From positions 1 through 55,794 of the forward strand of contig CANRLK010000006.1 in the NCBI GenBank assembly GCA_947631465.1: a stretch of DNA of 55,794 bases, written 5' to 3'. Position numbers and translations under genes: made by a program. Shown piece by piece: positions 41,901 through 49,664 of this stretch. Under the pieces are notes generated by a model. The model had not been told where the DNA came from, searched no databases, and saw only the letters and a program-made list of their open reading frames with translations. How positions within the stretch are numbered: the first letter of the stretch is position 1; each line of letters begins with the position of its first letter. The DNA is from an uncultured Clostridia bacterium (GTDB lineage: Bacteria > Bacillota > Clostridia > Christensenellales > Borkfalkiaceae).

Positions 41901-43509
41901 CATTATTATATATAATGATACCCGCAGCGCCCGCGTTCTGTGCAAGACGGATCTTGTCCTCGAAGTTGGTGACGCCTCTCTTGACGAGCGCGATCTTGCC
42001 CTTGACGTCCACGTTGTTATAGTTGACGGACGCGCCGACACCGTCGATGATGACGTATTCGAAATCGCGTTCGGTCTCGTTGTCTTCGAGGATGTCGTCG
42101 ACGAAGTCGAGCGGCTCTAAGGAAGCCCCCGTCGCCTCGTGGAAGTAGATGATCTTGCCCTTAAAGGTGATATACGAAGTCTTAACGCCCGAAATGGAAG
42201 CAACACTGAGCGCGCCCGCATAGGAGGAAGGCGCGCCGACAAGTCCCGTGTCGGGGTTGGTCGTAAGCGTCAAGCTGCCGTTCTTCAACGAGCCCTGCGA
42301 AGAGCTTGCATCGTTGCCGCCCGCCGCGACCAGCGTGATCCCGCTGTCTCTGACGAGGTCGAAGATCTCCATATGCTGCTTCTCATCGACTTCTCTCGCA
42401 AAGCCCGAGGCGCTACCGAGAGACATGTTGATGACGTCCACTTTGAGCATGACGCAGTCTTCGAGCGCCGCGACGATCCAGGATTGCTTGGCGCTTGCGT
42501 TGAACTCGGAGAACGTCTTCATGAACACGAGCTGCGCATTGGGCGCAACGCCGCGGATGGTGTCGTCCAATCCGACGACGATACCCGAGACGTGCGTGCC
42601 GTGGTCGGCGTTGATGGGATAAACGTCGGGGTCGCCGTCCGCATAGTCGTATGCGAAGGGGATCTTCTTATTGACATAGACGTCGGAAGCCGTCAGGTTG
42701 GGCGTCGTGCTCTTCGCCTTCAAGTTGTTCACGACGGTCGAGATCGAATCCTGCGTGATGACTTCCTTTCCCGTGAAGTTCTTGACGTCGAACGCGGGGT
42801 GCGTGTAGTCGACACCCGTGTCGAGCACGGCGACGACCGTTCCCGAGCCGTCATATTGCGAACCCGTCGTGTCGAAGATACCCGTGTCGTGCACGTTGAC
42901 GTCGTTCTCGACGATCTCGTTTTCCTTCTTCTCGCTCGGGTAGTATTCGCTCGGCGCGTACTCTTCGCTGATGATGACGTTCGCGCTTTTTCCGACGGCT
43001 TCTTGGAGCTTATCGAACTCGGAAGCGCGGATGACCGCCTCGAACCCGCCGATGAGCGTGTCGTAGGAGACGCCGACGTCATACTTCACGCCTGCGCGCG
43101 TGAGCCTATTTTGAAGTGCGCGGCTCTCCCGTTCGATGCGGGAGACGATCGAACGCCCTTCGCGCGAGACCGAATAGTCCGCAAGCGTCATGGACGTATC
43201 GCCGAGCGCATTGTATCCGTCAAGCAAGGTCTGCTCGCCCAAAGCAAGCATGACGGAGATCTCCCTGTCGGAAGAGACCGATTCGGGCAGTTTCTGCGTA
43301 ACCGACTCGTTGAGGAAGTCCCGAAGATCGACGCCAGCTTTGCCTGTAACGTTGACGATCTCGGCATTTTCTGCGGTCTCCTTGTCGGGACGGCTTGCGC
43401 TGTTTTCCGCGTCGCGGAAATTCGGCAAGATCCCCGCGAGCACCATCATGCATGACAGTGCGGACGCGGAAATGCCCAACAGGAGTTTTCTGAAAGTTTT
43501 CGTTTTCAT
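35926..43509 (-). CDS. giant cell-surface subtilase (S8) with leucine-rich repeats
   Basis: A 2527-residue exported protease. A signal peptide (1-30) and an inhibitor-like propeptide (about 80-190) precede the S8 domain with Asp230 (AVLDTGVDY), His303 (DHGTHVSG) and Ser626 (GTSMASP). A PA domain is inserted at about 450-575, as in lactocepin and C5a peptidase. Fn3-like beta domains follow (about 680-1150), then a Big_2-like Ig domain (near 1240). About 840 residues of BspA-type LRR_5 repeats occupy 1440-2285. A membrane helix (about 2466-2493) and a charged tail end the protein. It probably degrades proteins at the cell surface and feeds the Opp importer encoded downstream. Confidence 0.93.
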   Translation of the reverse strand: MKTKTFRKLLLGISASALSCMMVLAGILPNFRDAENSASRPDKETAENAEIVNVTGKAGVDLRDFLNESVTQKLPESVSSDREISVMLALGEQTLLDGYNALGDTSMTLADYSVSREGRSIVSRIERESRALQNRLTRAGVKYDVGVSYDTLIGGFEAVIRASEFDKLQEAVGKSANVIISEEYAPSEYYPSEKKENEIVENDVNVHDTGIFDTTGSQYDGSGTVVAVLDTGVDYTHPAFDVKNFTGKEVITQDSISTVVNNLKAKSTTPNLTASDVYVNKKIPFAYDYADGDPDVYPINADHGTHVSGIVVGLDDTIRGVAPNAQLVFMKTFSEFNASAKQSWIVAALEDCVMLKVDVINMSLGSASGFAREVDEKQHMEIFDLVRDSGITLVAAGGNDASSSQGSLKNGSLTLTTNPDTGLVGAPSSYAGALSVASISGVKTSYITFKGKIIYFHEATGASLEPLDFVDDILEDNETERDFEYVIIDGVGASVNYNNVDVKGKIALVKRGVTNFEDKIRLAQNAGAAGIIIYNNVSGEIQMTIGTVVFPACSISRDDAQPLLDAGDGERIIKISRSQKAGPFMSTFSSWGPTPDLGIKPEITAHGGDILSCIPGGRYDRYSGTSMASPNQAGLTLLVRQYVKEKFPNYTAQEVTAMTNQLMMSTADIAYNTNSLPFAVRRQGAGLANLDKATSTPAYIRTYDRYNPTEILDKAKLELGDDPQKTGVYNMKFQVVNISDSAVNYNVDAFAMTEGLAEMFTVRGDITVDEKGYELSDITTTVKSISNGSQSGNKITVQAHQTAEVEFEMRLGEEDIAYLTQKSNSGNVIFANGIYVEGYVRLTGTDGTSVNLNVPYLSFYGDWTQAPILDLDWFETNPTEINNSIPDDDKVLPDTAATRAVGKLYGDYITYLGGIPYTSDPNSTLLVPADRDKIALTNQDGEYGGVNGIDSIAAGFLRAAKYTTVVITDDATGEVIWQTESWNKIKSIYSGGGHIPISVDVDFLMRDFDLKNNSKYNVLFTAYLDYGTPGDPNYGGLQTNLRNTFEFPFYADFESPIATGVEYTYEYDRTTRTNRLFANISIYDNHYTMGYIAGTMERNTDYDRTDPDSYLYNMNTFDYYITPVISQRNSTSVIKVDLTDHLDEIRQSHDGRSFMIQTMDYALNNASYEFRLPDNIKEIVFDEMTPDENGNKGVTISPNELYRLIPRIEPSEDEAWYETLIYTSSNESVVKVVNGQLLGIGPGTATVTAQSAADENVKQYLDVTVLAEGEPGYTRYDKPYAENFSLRGYTVNKVYYRMNSDDRDLRVDKATKENGDPQYVTLGSGKSFAFSMFPSESITVDPLIDGYQDASRYVVKYSSSNDSVVEVKEDGTITAKNVDADGKGLNTDMSASISVTLYMQNDQGELEMTGEALSIYVNVKKPYITNATPYLYNYYGLGGEVEIPADLRLTEIYDFAFSNYEYVDKDPAEGDVIDDEDPYSMKQWYIGENTITKVIVPEGVEVIDRYAFAGLTALKEVVLPSTLYKLQVGAFRGCTSLTTITFSGANNLQFINADCFKDCTNLNNIKFDSIIGIGDGAFENAGLMQVDLPKSAQSIAANAFLNNTSMTTLNLQADLIKLGANAFENCNRLESIVINANVIPDGAFEECTNLKNVTIGKDVQVIGQNAFRHTAVSNFNVVEGNTVFETGNASGGNYLIEKATGKLALVAPTVTTFSVSDRNITTIGTGAFSTASNNLKSVTLSNVTVVEDYALANCAALRNLTLGTLTYVGSHAFYGDTALSTLPTLQGGSDTFIGEYAFASTGLTNVTIPAEIAIGNYAFADNKSMSTVKIENNATIGDYAFYGSYNLKTVTIGDDVTIGERAFSGIASGEYMEKIGHGGKLAEYFYSGKSTSYNSQNVNTTVIPALSAINSLSIGKNAVIGDYAFYSAGSGDYNYSYTVTTNGNEQTKSEKYTGGSLTSVTLGEGATIGNYAFFGCKNLKTIDLSKAKAIGDYAFAGSMTEYLLFSGGETIIISEIYTAAPIENINISAVETLGVGAFRDNAAVTTVTLGGLENLPDETFANCPKLNSVNLSGLSVIGKDAFSGSALTSVSFKEGVEIDDGAFDSNTKLATASGLDKVAAIGARAFYGTALTEANISSAKRLGDFAFATSKVKSVTLSEELTDLGENPFADCDIPEFTRGNDGKTKTFDLAGGIVKVVNGVLYRTKTNGLEIITYPMGKADKEFTIEEDTVRVGAQAFLNAKVSIVTIPRAVRAIGDKAFYGCTSLTAVNFRSLNAPRLEEAYDYRYDNAIDEKGLNIYVQDSVGDVDVGFRDGTTFNTGKKFVPFKMWGYSATTVLYGANFVYDITNEAHKTHTLVMVRPKNGTGYESFNYMCYFDSSVLGADTLTDQGAIVLGLIKTLPSAMDLTADDYDRVTEIYNMYDALLDSDKTILQADGYAEILLNAKSIVDTYKPATPTDSNTEEEGKTDLTWLWYLLVAVAGIAIGAFVAYLIAGRKKSEEDDASADKSNENTEKSQEEKSENKSDNE

Positions 43510-43523
43510 TTTACCTCCGATTC

Positions 43524-43538
43524 CATGATTTTATCATG
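43524..43538. promoter_or_regulatory. palindrome at the start of the protease transcript
   Basis: CATGAT-TTT-ATCATG, a perfect 6-bp inverted repeat, lies between the -10 box and the ribosome binding site of the protease gene, near +10 to +25. It is a candidate operator. Confidence 0.4.
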
Positions 43539-43552
43539 AGTTATGCTATACT

Positions 43553-43581
43553 ATTATAACGCAGATATGGCGAAATTGCAA
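43553..43581 (-). promoter_or_regulatory. promoter of the protease/Opp operon
   Basis: Minus strand TTGCAA (43576-43581), a 17-base spacer, TATAAT (43553-43558). GGAGG precedes the ATG at 43509. No other strong promoter or terminator was seen down to 26.5 kb. Confidence 0.85.
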
Positions 43582-43980
43582 GCATTTCGTTGTGAAAAAA
43601 AACAATTCTCATGAAAATGAAGTGAAAATCTTGTCACATAGCGCGCCGCGATTTCGGGCGTTTTTCGTCCCCCTTTTCGACTGCATAAATGCGCCGATCC
43701 CGTCGTTTTTTCGGATTCTATGCGCATATTTCGCCGAGTTCTTGGTTTTTTTGTCGATTTCTTCCCTCTATTTTTCTCCAATTTTTTCCGTTTTTTCCCC
43801 GTTTTTCCGCTCTCATCACTCCTTTTCCCGCCTCAAAATTTCGTGATAACTATTATTTTTAGATACTATAACAAATTCTTATATTTCGTCTCTTTGGGCG
43901 TCGGAAAACGGAGCGAAAGAGGCTTGTTTTTCGCGGGCTTCGGGCGCAAAAAAGATTCGGGAAAAACGGCCGAAAAAAGA

Positions 43981-44009
43981 TTGACAATGAAAGAAAATTA
44001 TGCTATATT
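43981..44009 (+). promoter_or_regulatory. promoter of the serine biosynthesis operon
   Basis: TTGACA (43981-43986), a 17-base spacer ending in TGC, TATATT (44004-44009). The leader of about 90 bases has two hairpins: ATGGAAAAA/TTTTTTCCAT (44018-44040) and CGCTC/GAGCG (about 44048-44063). Neither is a convincing riboswitch. The rest of 43582-43980 holds nothing I can name. Confidence 0.85.
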
Positions 44010-44105
44010 GTTTTCAAATGGAAAAATATGTTTTTTCCATGCAAAACGCGCTCGAAAAAGAGCGAAAAAAATTTCATTTTTTGAACAAAAAAGGAGGCAA
44101 CAACA

Positions 44106-45194
44106 ATGTCAGAAGGAAGAATTTACAATTTCTCCGCAGGTCCTGCCGTGTTACCCGAAGAGGTCTTGCGTGAAGCGGCTGCGGAGATGCTGAACTATCG
44201 GGGCTGCGGCATGTCCGTCATGGAAATGAGCCATCGCTCCAAGATGTTCGAAGAGATCATCAACGAAGCGGAGAAGGATTTCAGAGAGCTTTTGGGCGTG
44301 CCCGAAAACTACAAGGTCCTCTTCCTGCAAGGCGGCGCATCGCAGCAATTCGCGGCGGTTCCCATGAACCTCATGAAGCACGGCGTTGCGGATTATATCG
44401 TCACGGGCCGCTGGGCGAAGAAAGCGTTCGAGGAAGCGCAGAAATACGGCAAGGCGAACAAGATCGCATCTTCCGAGGATAAGACCTTCACCTATATCCC
44501 CGACTGTTCCGACCTTCCCATCAGCCCCGACGCGGACTATGTGTATATCTGCGAGAACAACACGATCTACGGCACGAAGTTCTGGCAGCTTCCCAACACG
44601 AAGGGCAAGACGCTCGTCTCCGACGTTTCGTCCTGCTTCCTCTCCGAGCCCATCGACGTGAAGAAGTACGGCGTCCTTTACGGCGGCGTTCAGAAGAACA
44701 TCGGACCTGCGGGCATGGTCATTTCGGTCATCCGTGAAGATCTCATCACCGACGAAGTGTTCCCCGGCACGCCCACGATGCTCAAATGGAAGACGCAGGC
44801 GGATGAGAACTCCCTCTACAACACCCCGAACTGCTACTGCATCTATATCTGCGGCAAAGTGTTCAAGTGGATCAAGAACATGGGCGGTCTCGAAGCGATG
44901 AAGAAGCACAACGAGAAGAAGGCGAAGATCCTCTACGACTATCTCGACAACAGCAAGCTGTTCCGCGGCACGGTCGTCAAGAAGGACCGTTCGCTCATGA
45001 ACGTTCCGTTCGTCATCGGCGACGACGCGATGGAGAAGAAGTTCATCGCAGAGGCGAAGGCAGCGGGCTTCGAGAACTTGAAGGGTCACAAGAGCGTCGG
45101 CGGCATGCGCGCAAGCATCTACAACGCGATGCCGATCGAGGGCGTAGAGAAACTTGTCCAATTCATGGAGAAGTTCGAGAAAGAGAACAGATAA
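44106..45194 (+). CDS. serC: phosphoserine aminotransferase
   Basis: A 362-residue PLP enzyme making phosphoserine from 3-phosphohydroxypyruvate and glutamate. YNFSAGPAVLPEEVL at the start, LQGGASQQF, a TGRWAKKA segment and YGGVQKNIGPAG with the PLP lysine at 197 are typical, as is the length. AAAGGAGG precedes the ATG. It is the first gene of the unit with serA and a DUF1015 gene. Confidence 0.97.
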   Translation: MSEGRIYNFSAGPAVLPEEVLREAAAEMLNYRGCGMSVMEMSHRSKMFEEIINEAEKDFRELLGVPENYKVLFLQGGASQQFAAVPMNLMKHGVADYIVTGRWAKKAFEEAQKYGKANKIASSEDKTFTYIPDCSDLPISPDADYVYICENNTIYGTKFWQLPNTKGKTLVSDVSSCFLSEPIDVKKYGVLYGGVQKNIGPAGMVISVIREDLITDEVFPGTPTMLKWKTQADENSLYNTPNCYCIYICGKVFKWIKNMGGLEAMKKHNEKKAKILYDYLDNSKLFRGTVVKKDRSLMNVPFVIGDDAMEKKFIAEAKAAGFENLKGHKSVGGMRASIYNAMPIEGVEKLVQFMEKFEKENR

Positions 45195-45221
45195 ATCGTA
45201 AAAACAAGGAGAAATAGCGAT

Positions 45222-46124
45222 ATGTATCGAGTTTTAGCCACCGACGGCATGGCGAAAGGTGCCGTAAAGAAGTTGCAGGATCTCGGTTTCGAGGTCGTCC
45301 AAGAGTTCTATGAACCCGACGTTCTCGCAGAGAAAGTCAAGGAATTTGACGTGCTCGTCGTTCGTTCGGCGACGAAGGTCCGCGAACCCATCATCGAGTC
45401 TGCGGCAAAGGCGGGGAGATTGAAGATCATCATCCGCGGCGGCGTGGGCGTTGACAACATCGACGTGGACTTTGCAAAGAGCAAGGGCATCGCGGTCGCG
45501 AATACCCCCAAGGCGAGCAGCGCATCGGTCGCGGAACTTGCGATCGCGCACATGCTTGCGCTCTCCCGTTTTGTCGGCATCGCGAACTACACGATGCGCG
45601 AGGGCAGATGGGAAAAGAACGCCTACAAGGGCACGGAGCTCACGGGCAAGACGCTCGGCGTATTCGGCATGGGCAGGATCGGCAGAGAAGTCGCAAAGCG
45701 TGCGGACGCGCTCGGCATGAAGGTCATCTATACCGACGCTTTCAAGGCGGAAGTCCCCTATGAGAAGGTCGAAGTGGACGAACTTCTTGCAAAATCCGAC
45801 TATGTCACCTTCCACATTCCCGCGACGAAGGGTCAGCCCCCGATGGTCAATGCGGAGTTCCTTGCGAAGATGAAGGACGGCGCATATCTCATCAATACGG
45901 CAAGAGGCGCGCTCATCGACGAGAACGCACTTTGCGACGCGCTCGATTCTGGCAAGCTTGCGGGCGCAGGTCTCGACGTGTATCAGGAAGAGCCCTGCAA
46001 GAACGAGCGTTTGCTCCATCATGAAAAAGTTTCCCTCACCCCCCACATCGGCGGCACGACGAAGGAAGCGCAGGATCGGATCGGCGAAGAGATCGTACAG
46101 ATCATTCTCGACAAACTCAAATAA
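45222..46124 (+). CDS. serA: D-3-phosphoglycerate dehydrogenase, short form
   Basis: A 300-residue NAD-dependent dehydrogenase starting serine synthesis. The Rossmann motif is FGMGRIGRE near residue 147. Catalytic residues lie in NTARGAL (Arg), YQEEP (Glu) and LTPHIGG (His). There is no C-terminal ACT or regulatory domain, so serine feedback in the usual way is unlikely. The enzyme partner serC lies 27 bases upstream. Other 2-hydroxyacid dehydrogenases look alike; the operon makes SerA the best call. Confidence 0.92.
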   Translation: MYRVLATDGMAKGAVKKLQDLGFEVVQEFYEPDVLAEKVKEFDVLVVRSATKVREPIIESAAKAGRLKIIIRGGVGVDNIDVDFAKSKGIAVANTPKASSASVAELAIAHMLALSRFVGIANYTMREGRWEKNAYKGTELTGKTLGVFGMGRIGREVAKRADALGMKVIYTDAFKAEVPYEKVEVDELLAKSDYVTFHIPATKGQPPMVNAEFLAKMKDGAYLINTARGALIDENALCDALDSGKLAGAGLDVYQEEPCKNERLLHHEKVSLTPHIGGTTKEAQDRIGEEIVQIILDKLK

Positions 46125-46150
46125 GACGAAACCGAAGGAGAAAACGAACA

Positions 46151-47395
46151 ATGGCAGTATTTCGTCCTTTTAAGGCGGTCCGTCCCACGCCCGAACTTGC
46201 GGAAAAGGTTGCGGCGCTTCCTTACGACGTGATGAACAGCCGTGAGGCGCGGGAAATGGTCGTCGGCAACCCCTACTCCTTCCTCCATGTCGACAAGGCG
46301 GAGATCGACCTCGACCCTTCTATCGACATTTACGATGAGAAGGTCTACGAAAAGGCGGCTTCCAACTTGAAAAAGATGGAGACGGACGGGGTTTATATCC
46401 AGGACAAGAAGCCCTGCTTCTACATCTATCGTCAGATCATGGACGGCAGAGCGCAGACGGGGCTGGTCGGATGCGCATCGATCGACGACTATCTCAACGA
46501 CGTCGTGAAGAAGCACGAGCTGACGAGAGCGGACAAAGAGGCGGACAGGATCCACCATGTCGATACCTGCGATGCGAACACAGGTCCGATTTTCCTGACC
46601 TATCATGCAAAATCGGAGCTTTCCTCGATCATCAAGAATTGGCAGGAGACGCACAAGCCCGTCTATGACTTCGTTGCGGACGACGGGATTTCGCACACCG
46701 TTTGGGTCATCGACGACGACAAGACGAACGAGACGCTCGAAGCGGGCTTTGCGAAGATCCCCGCGTTCTACATTGCGGACGGACATCACAGAGCGGCATC
46801 CGCCGTTCGGGTCGGGCAGCGCAGAAGAGCGGCGAATCCCAACTACAACGGCAGCGAGGAGTTCAACTTCTTCCTTGCGGTGCTCTTCCCCGATGAGGAG
46901 CTCAAAATCTTCGATTACAACCGCGTTGTGCACGATCTCAACGGCAACACGCCCGAAGAGTTCTTGCAGAAACTTGGCAAGGTCTATGAAGTGACCGAGC
47001 ATAAGGGCGGCATGTTGCGTCCCGAAGCGCGCCACACGGCGGGCATGTACATGGGCGGCAAGTGGTATCTTTTGAAGGTCAAGGAAGGAACTTACGACCC
47101 GAAAGACCCCGTGGACAGCCTCGATGTTTCGATTTTGCAGAAGAACGTTTTGAAGCCCATTTTGGGGATCGACGATCCGAGAACGAGCGATAGAATCAGC
47201 TTTGTCGGCGGTATCCGCGGGCTCAAAGAGCTGGTCCGTCTCGTAGACGGCGGCAAGGCAGTTGCGTTTGCGATGTATCCGACGGGGCTTGACGAGCTCA
47301 TGACAATCGCGGACACGAACAACATCATGCCCCCGAAGTCGACTTGGTTCGAACCGAAACTGAGAAGCGGCTTGTTCGTCCATAAGCTGAGCTGA
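46151..47395 (+). CDS. DUF1015 family protein
   Basis: A 414-residue cytosolic protein. It opens MAVFRPFKAVRPTPE, with LPYDVMN next, and carries the ADGHHRAASAV motif near residue 210; these define DUF1015. The family is found with serA and serC in many Clostridia and may belong to serine metabolism, but its reaction is not settled as far as I know (some relatives are described as serine kinases of the SbnI/SerK type). AAGGAG lies before the ATG. It is the last gene before a strong terminator. Confidence 0.9.
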   Translation: MAVFRPFKAVRPTPELAEKVAALPYDVMNSREAREMVVGNPYSFLHVDKAEIDLDPSIDIYDEKVYEKAASNLKKMETDGVYIQDKKPCFYIYRQIMDGRAQTGLVGCASIDDYLNDVVKKHELTRADKEADRIHHVDTCDANTGPIFLTYHAKSELSSIIKNWQETHKPVYDFVADDGISHTVWVIDDDKTNETLEAGFAKIPAFYIADGHHRAASAVRVGQRRRAANPNYNGSEEFNFFLAVLFPDEELKIFDYNRVVHDLNGNTPEEFLQKLGKVYEVTEHKGGMLRPEARHTAGMYMGGKWYLLKVKEGTYDPKDPVDSLDVSILQKNVLKPILGIDDPRTSDRISFVGGIRGLKELVRLVDGGKAVAFAMYPTGLDELMTIADTNNIMPPKSTWFEPKLRSGLFVHKLS

Positions 47396-47484
47396 ATTGC
47401 ACTTGCCCGCACTTGAACCCGAAAATTTTACGGGTTTGAGGTAGGGGCAAGCAACGAAATTTGATTCAAGTTTCCGAATTAAAA

Positions 47485-47513
47485 GGAGAGAGCGAAATGC
47501 TCTCTCTTTTTTT
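47485..47513 (+). terminator. terminator of the serC-serA-DUF1015 operon
   Basis: GAGAGAGC-GAAAT-GCTCTCTC followed by T7. Confidence 0.93.
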
Positions 47514-47520
47514 ACAAGGC

Positions 47521-47880
47521 AACACCCCCTCAGTCTCGGCTTCGCTCGACAGCTCCCCTCCAAAGGGGGCGCCAAGAAGGAAAAAACTTGCTGTCCCCTG
47601 ACAGGGGAAAGTGGCGCGCGAATTCGCGCCGAAAGGGGTGTATTGCAGACGAGCTTGTAAACAAGGAGACACCCCCTCAGTCTCGCTTCGCTCGCCAGCT
47701 CCCCCTATTTCAAAGGGGGAGCCAAGTTGGGGAGATGCGTCGCATATGCCTTGCGGCGGTCGCCCCCGCCGCAAGTCCGCCTCGCCACCAGCTCGGCTGG
47801 CACGGCGCAGTTCGCAGCCCACTGGGCTGTCGAACAGAAGTTGCGCCGTCCCACCCCTCCAAAGGGGGAGCCAAGGAGGG
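47521..47880. repeat. dispersed composite repeats, inverted copies
   Basis: Two copies of the CACCCCCTCAGTCTCG-type box with CAGCTCCCC...GGGG(C/A)GCC hairpins (about 47525-47577 and 47671-47726), and a partial third (about 47850-47875). They are oriented opposite to copies 1 and 2. The block between the first two is the reverse complement of the ACACCCCTTT/GCGCGCCACTTTC section of those copies. No gene is supported. Confidence 0.85.
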
Positions 47881-47883
47881 GGA

Positions 47884-48470
47884 ATGACGGTGCTCACCCA
47901 AGCAAGGCAGTGGGCTCGGGAAGCGATGCGCCGCCCTCGTTGGATTGCGATAAAACGTCGCTTTGCGGCGGCGCAGGAAGTGAACGCGCAAGAGTTCGAA
48001 AGAAAAAGCGCTGCGGGGTTCGGGACACATCGCAAGTGTCCCAAGCCTTTTTTGCTTCTTTTTTTCAGCATTGAAAAAAGAAGAACTAAAATGAGGTGAC
48101 ACCCCCTCAGGCGCTACGCGCCAGCTCCCCCTCCAAAGGGGGAGCCAAGAGGGGGCGGAGTAAGCCGCTCTACTCATTAAAAGGCAACCAAGAATAGGGA
48201 GCGATGCACACCAAAGCGAGGCAGTGAAGCTCGGATATGCGATGCGCCGCCCTCGTTGGATTGCGATGAACCGTCGCTTTGCGGCGGCGTAGGAAGTGAA
48301 GGCGCAGGAGCGCGCAAAAATGCGCTGCGGGGTTCGGGACACATCGCAAGTGTCCCGAGCCTTTTTTGCTTCTTTTTTCAGCATTGAAAAAAGAAGAACT
48401 AAAATGAGGTGACACCCCCTCAGGCGCTACGCGCCAGCTCCCCCTCCAAAGGGGGAGCCAAGGGGGTATG
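47884..48470. repeat. two direct repeats of about 280 bases with internal terminator
   Basis: Unit 1 spans about 47884-48160 and unit 2 about 48195-48470. Shared blocks include GATGCGCCGCCCTCGTTGGA, CGTCGCTTTGCGGCGGCG, a GCGCTGCGGGGTTCGGGACA start to a GGGACAC/GTGTCCC hairpin with T-runs, AAAGAAGAACTAAAATGAGG and the terminal CACCCCCTCAGGCGC box with its GCTCCCCC/GGGGGAGC hairpin. The units differ at scattered bases. Nothing indicates a protein. A third, partial relative (GGTTCGGAACACATCGCA) is at about 48700. Confidence 0.85.
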
Positions 48471-48780
48471 TGCGTTGTGCCACTATCCTTGCTGTCCCCT
48501 TATAGAGAAAAGGCCTGTCATAAGGAAGCATTCCGCTTCGCAAAAATGAATGTTCCGTATAAATATAAACGACGCCGCTGAAAATCTCGCATGCGTTCTA
48601 AAATAATTTTTCGATTACAATAAATTTATTCTTTGATTTTGAATGAGCAGTTTTTGAAAGCAGGCGACCTCATATGTCTCGTCGCACATATGTGGGGCGA
48701 GGTTCGGAACACATCGCATTATGCGCGAAGCATTCAAAATTCAGATCTCTATTCTGCTGTTGCAAAAACAAATAAACACA

Positions 48781-48810
48781 GAAGAGGCGGGGAAAATTCC
48801 CCGCCTCTTC
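48781..48810. terminator. perfect 14-bp hairpin in the intergenic field
   Basis: GAAGAGGCGGGGAA and its exact complement around AA. No T-tract follows on either strand; its role is unclear. The rest of 48470-48860 holds no gene I can support. Confidence 0.5.
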
Positions 48811-48863
48811 CGATTGGTGCGACCCATATCATTTACTCCTATTGAATTAAACAGCAATTAAAT

Positions 48864-48890
48864 AGGTAGAATTCGCGCGCATTTCTACCT
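48864..48890 (-). terminator. terminator after yebC
   Basis: AGGTAGAA and TTCTACCT form an 8-bp stem, followed on the minus strand by ATTTAATT. It lies 30 bases after the YebC stop. Confidence 0.65.
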
Positions 48891-48920
48891 GTTTTACGCG
48901 CTGATTCAATTGTCTTATCG

Positions 48921-49661
48921 TTACTCCTCTTCCTCGTCGTCGGGAAGCTCTACGTTATGATAGACCTGCTGGACGTCGTCGTTCTCGTCGAGTTTGTCGA
49001 GCATCTTCATAAACGTTTCGAGCTTGTCCCCTTCGAGCTTGATCCGATTCTGCGGAATCATCGAGATCTCCGCCTGCAAGAACGTCAAGCCCTTGCCTTC
49101 CAAGTACTTCCGAACCTCGGAAAACGCCGCTGGATCGGTATAGATCTCAAAGGCGTCGTCCGTCGTGACTACATCGTCCGCGCCTGCGTCGATCGCATAT
49201 TCCGTGAGCGTATCCTCATCAAGATCGACCGTGCGCTCCACGACGAGATACCCCTTATTCTCAAACATGTAAGAGACGCTCCCCGTCGTGCCGAGCGAGC
49301 CGCCGTGCTTGGACATGATCGCCCTCACATCGCCCGCCGTGCGGTTGATGTTGTCCGTCAGTGTCGTGATGATGACCGCCGCCCCGCCGACGCCGTAACC
49401 TTCATAGGTGAGCTCCTTGTATTCCTTGTCCCCGAGCTCCCCCGCCGCCTTCTTGATACAGCGGTCGATGTTGTCGTTGGGCATGTTGGCTGCCTTTGCC
49501 TTTGCGATGATGTCGGCAAGTTTGCTGTTCGTCGATGGATTGGGATTGCCCTTCGCCGCCACCGCAAGCTCTCTTCCGAGCTTGGTGAAGATCTTTCCCC
49601 TCGCGGCGTCCGCCTTGCCCTTCTTTGCCTGAATATTATGCCATTTGCTATGACCTGACAT
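48921..49661 (-). CDS. yebC: YebC/PmpR family protein
   Basis: A 246-residue protein with the family start MSGHSKWHNIQAKKGKADAARG and the AAKAANMPNDNIDRCIKKA and YEGYGVGG motifs. Members were described as transcription regulators; a branch assists ribosomes at stalled proline stretches. The length is normal and the C-terminus ends in an acidic run. AGGAG precedes the ATG. It follows the rRNA methyltransferase gene by three bases. Confidence 0.97.
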   Translation of the reverse strand: MSGHSKWHNIQAKKGKADAARGKIFTKLGRELAVAAKGNPNPSTNSKLADIIAKAKAANMPNDNIDRCIKKAAGELGDKEYKELTYEGYGVGGAAVIITTLTDNINRTAGDVRAIMSKHGGSLGTTGSVSYMFENKGYLVVERTVDLDEDTLTEYAIDAGADDVVTTDDAFEIYTDPAAFSEVRKYLEGKGLTFLQAEISMIPQNRIKLEGDKLETFMKMLDKLDENDDVQQVYHNVELPDDEEEE

Positions 49662-49664
49662 GAT

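Noticed and set aside
38197..42120. Plus-strand open frame of 1307 codons
   Set aside because: It lies fully antisense to the subtilase gene, has no ribosome binding site or domain, and its Arg/Asp/Val-rich composition is typical of the mirror frame of a GC-rich gene.
44018..44063. Possible riboswitch before serC
   Set aside because: Two simple AT-rich hairpins only; no T-box core (no NNTGGNACCGCG-like segment) or glycine/serine-type aptamer motif was seen.
48816..48826. TGGTGCGACCC, like the 3' end of a minus-strand tRNA
   Set aside because: Nothing on the 5' side can form the D, anticodon or T arms; only about ten bases match.
48633..48845. 70-codon plus-strand frame
   Set aside because: It has no ribosome binding site and runs through a 14-bp perfect hairpin and repeat-related sequence (GGTTCGGAACACATCGCA).
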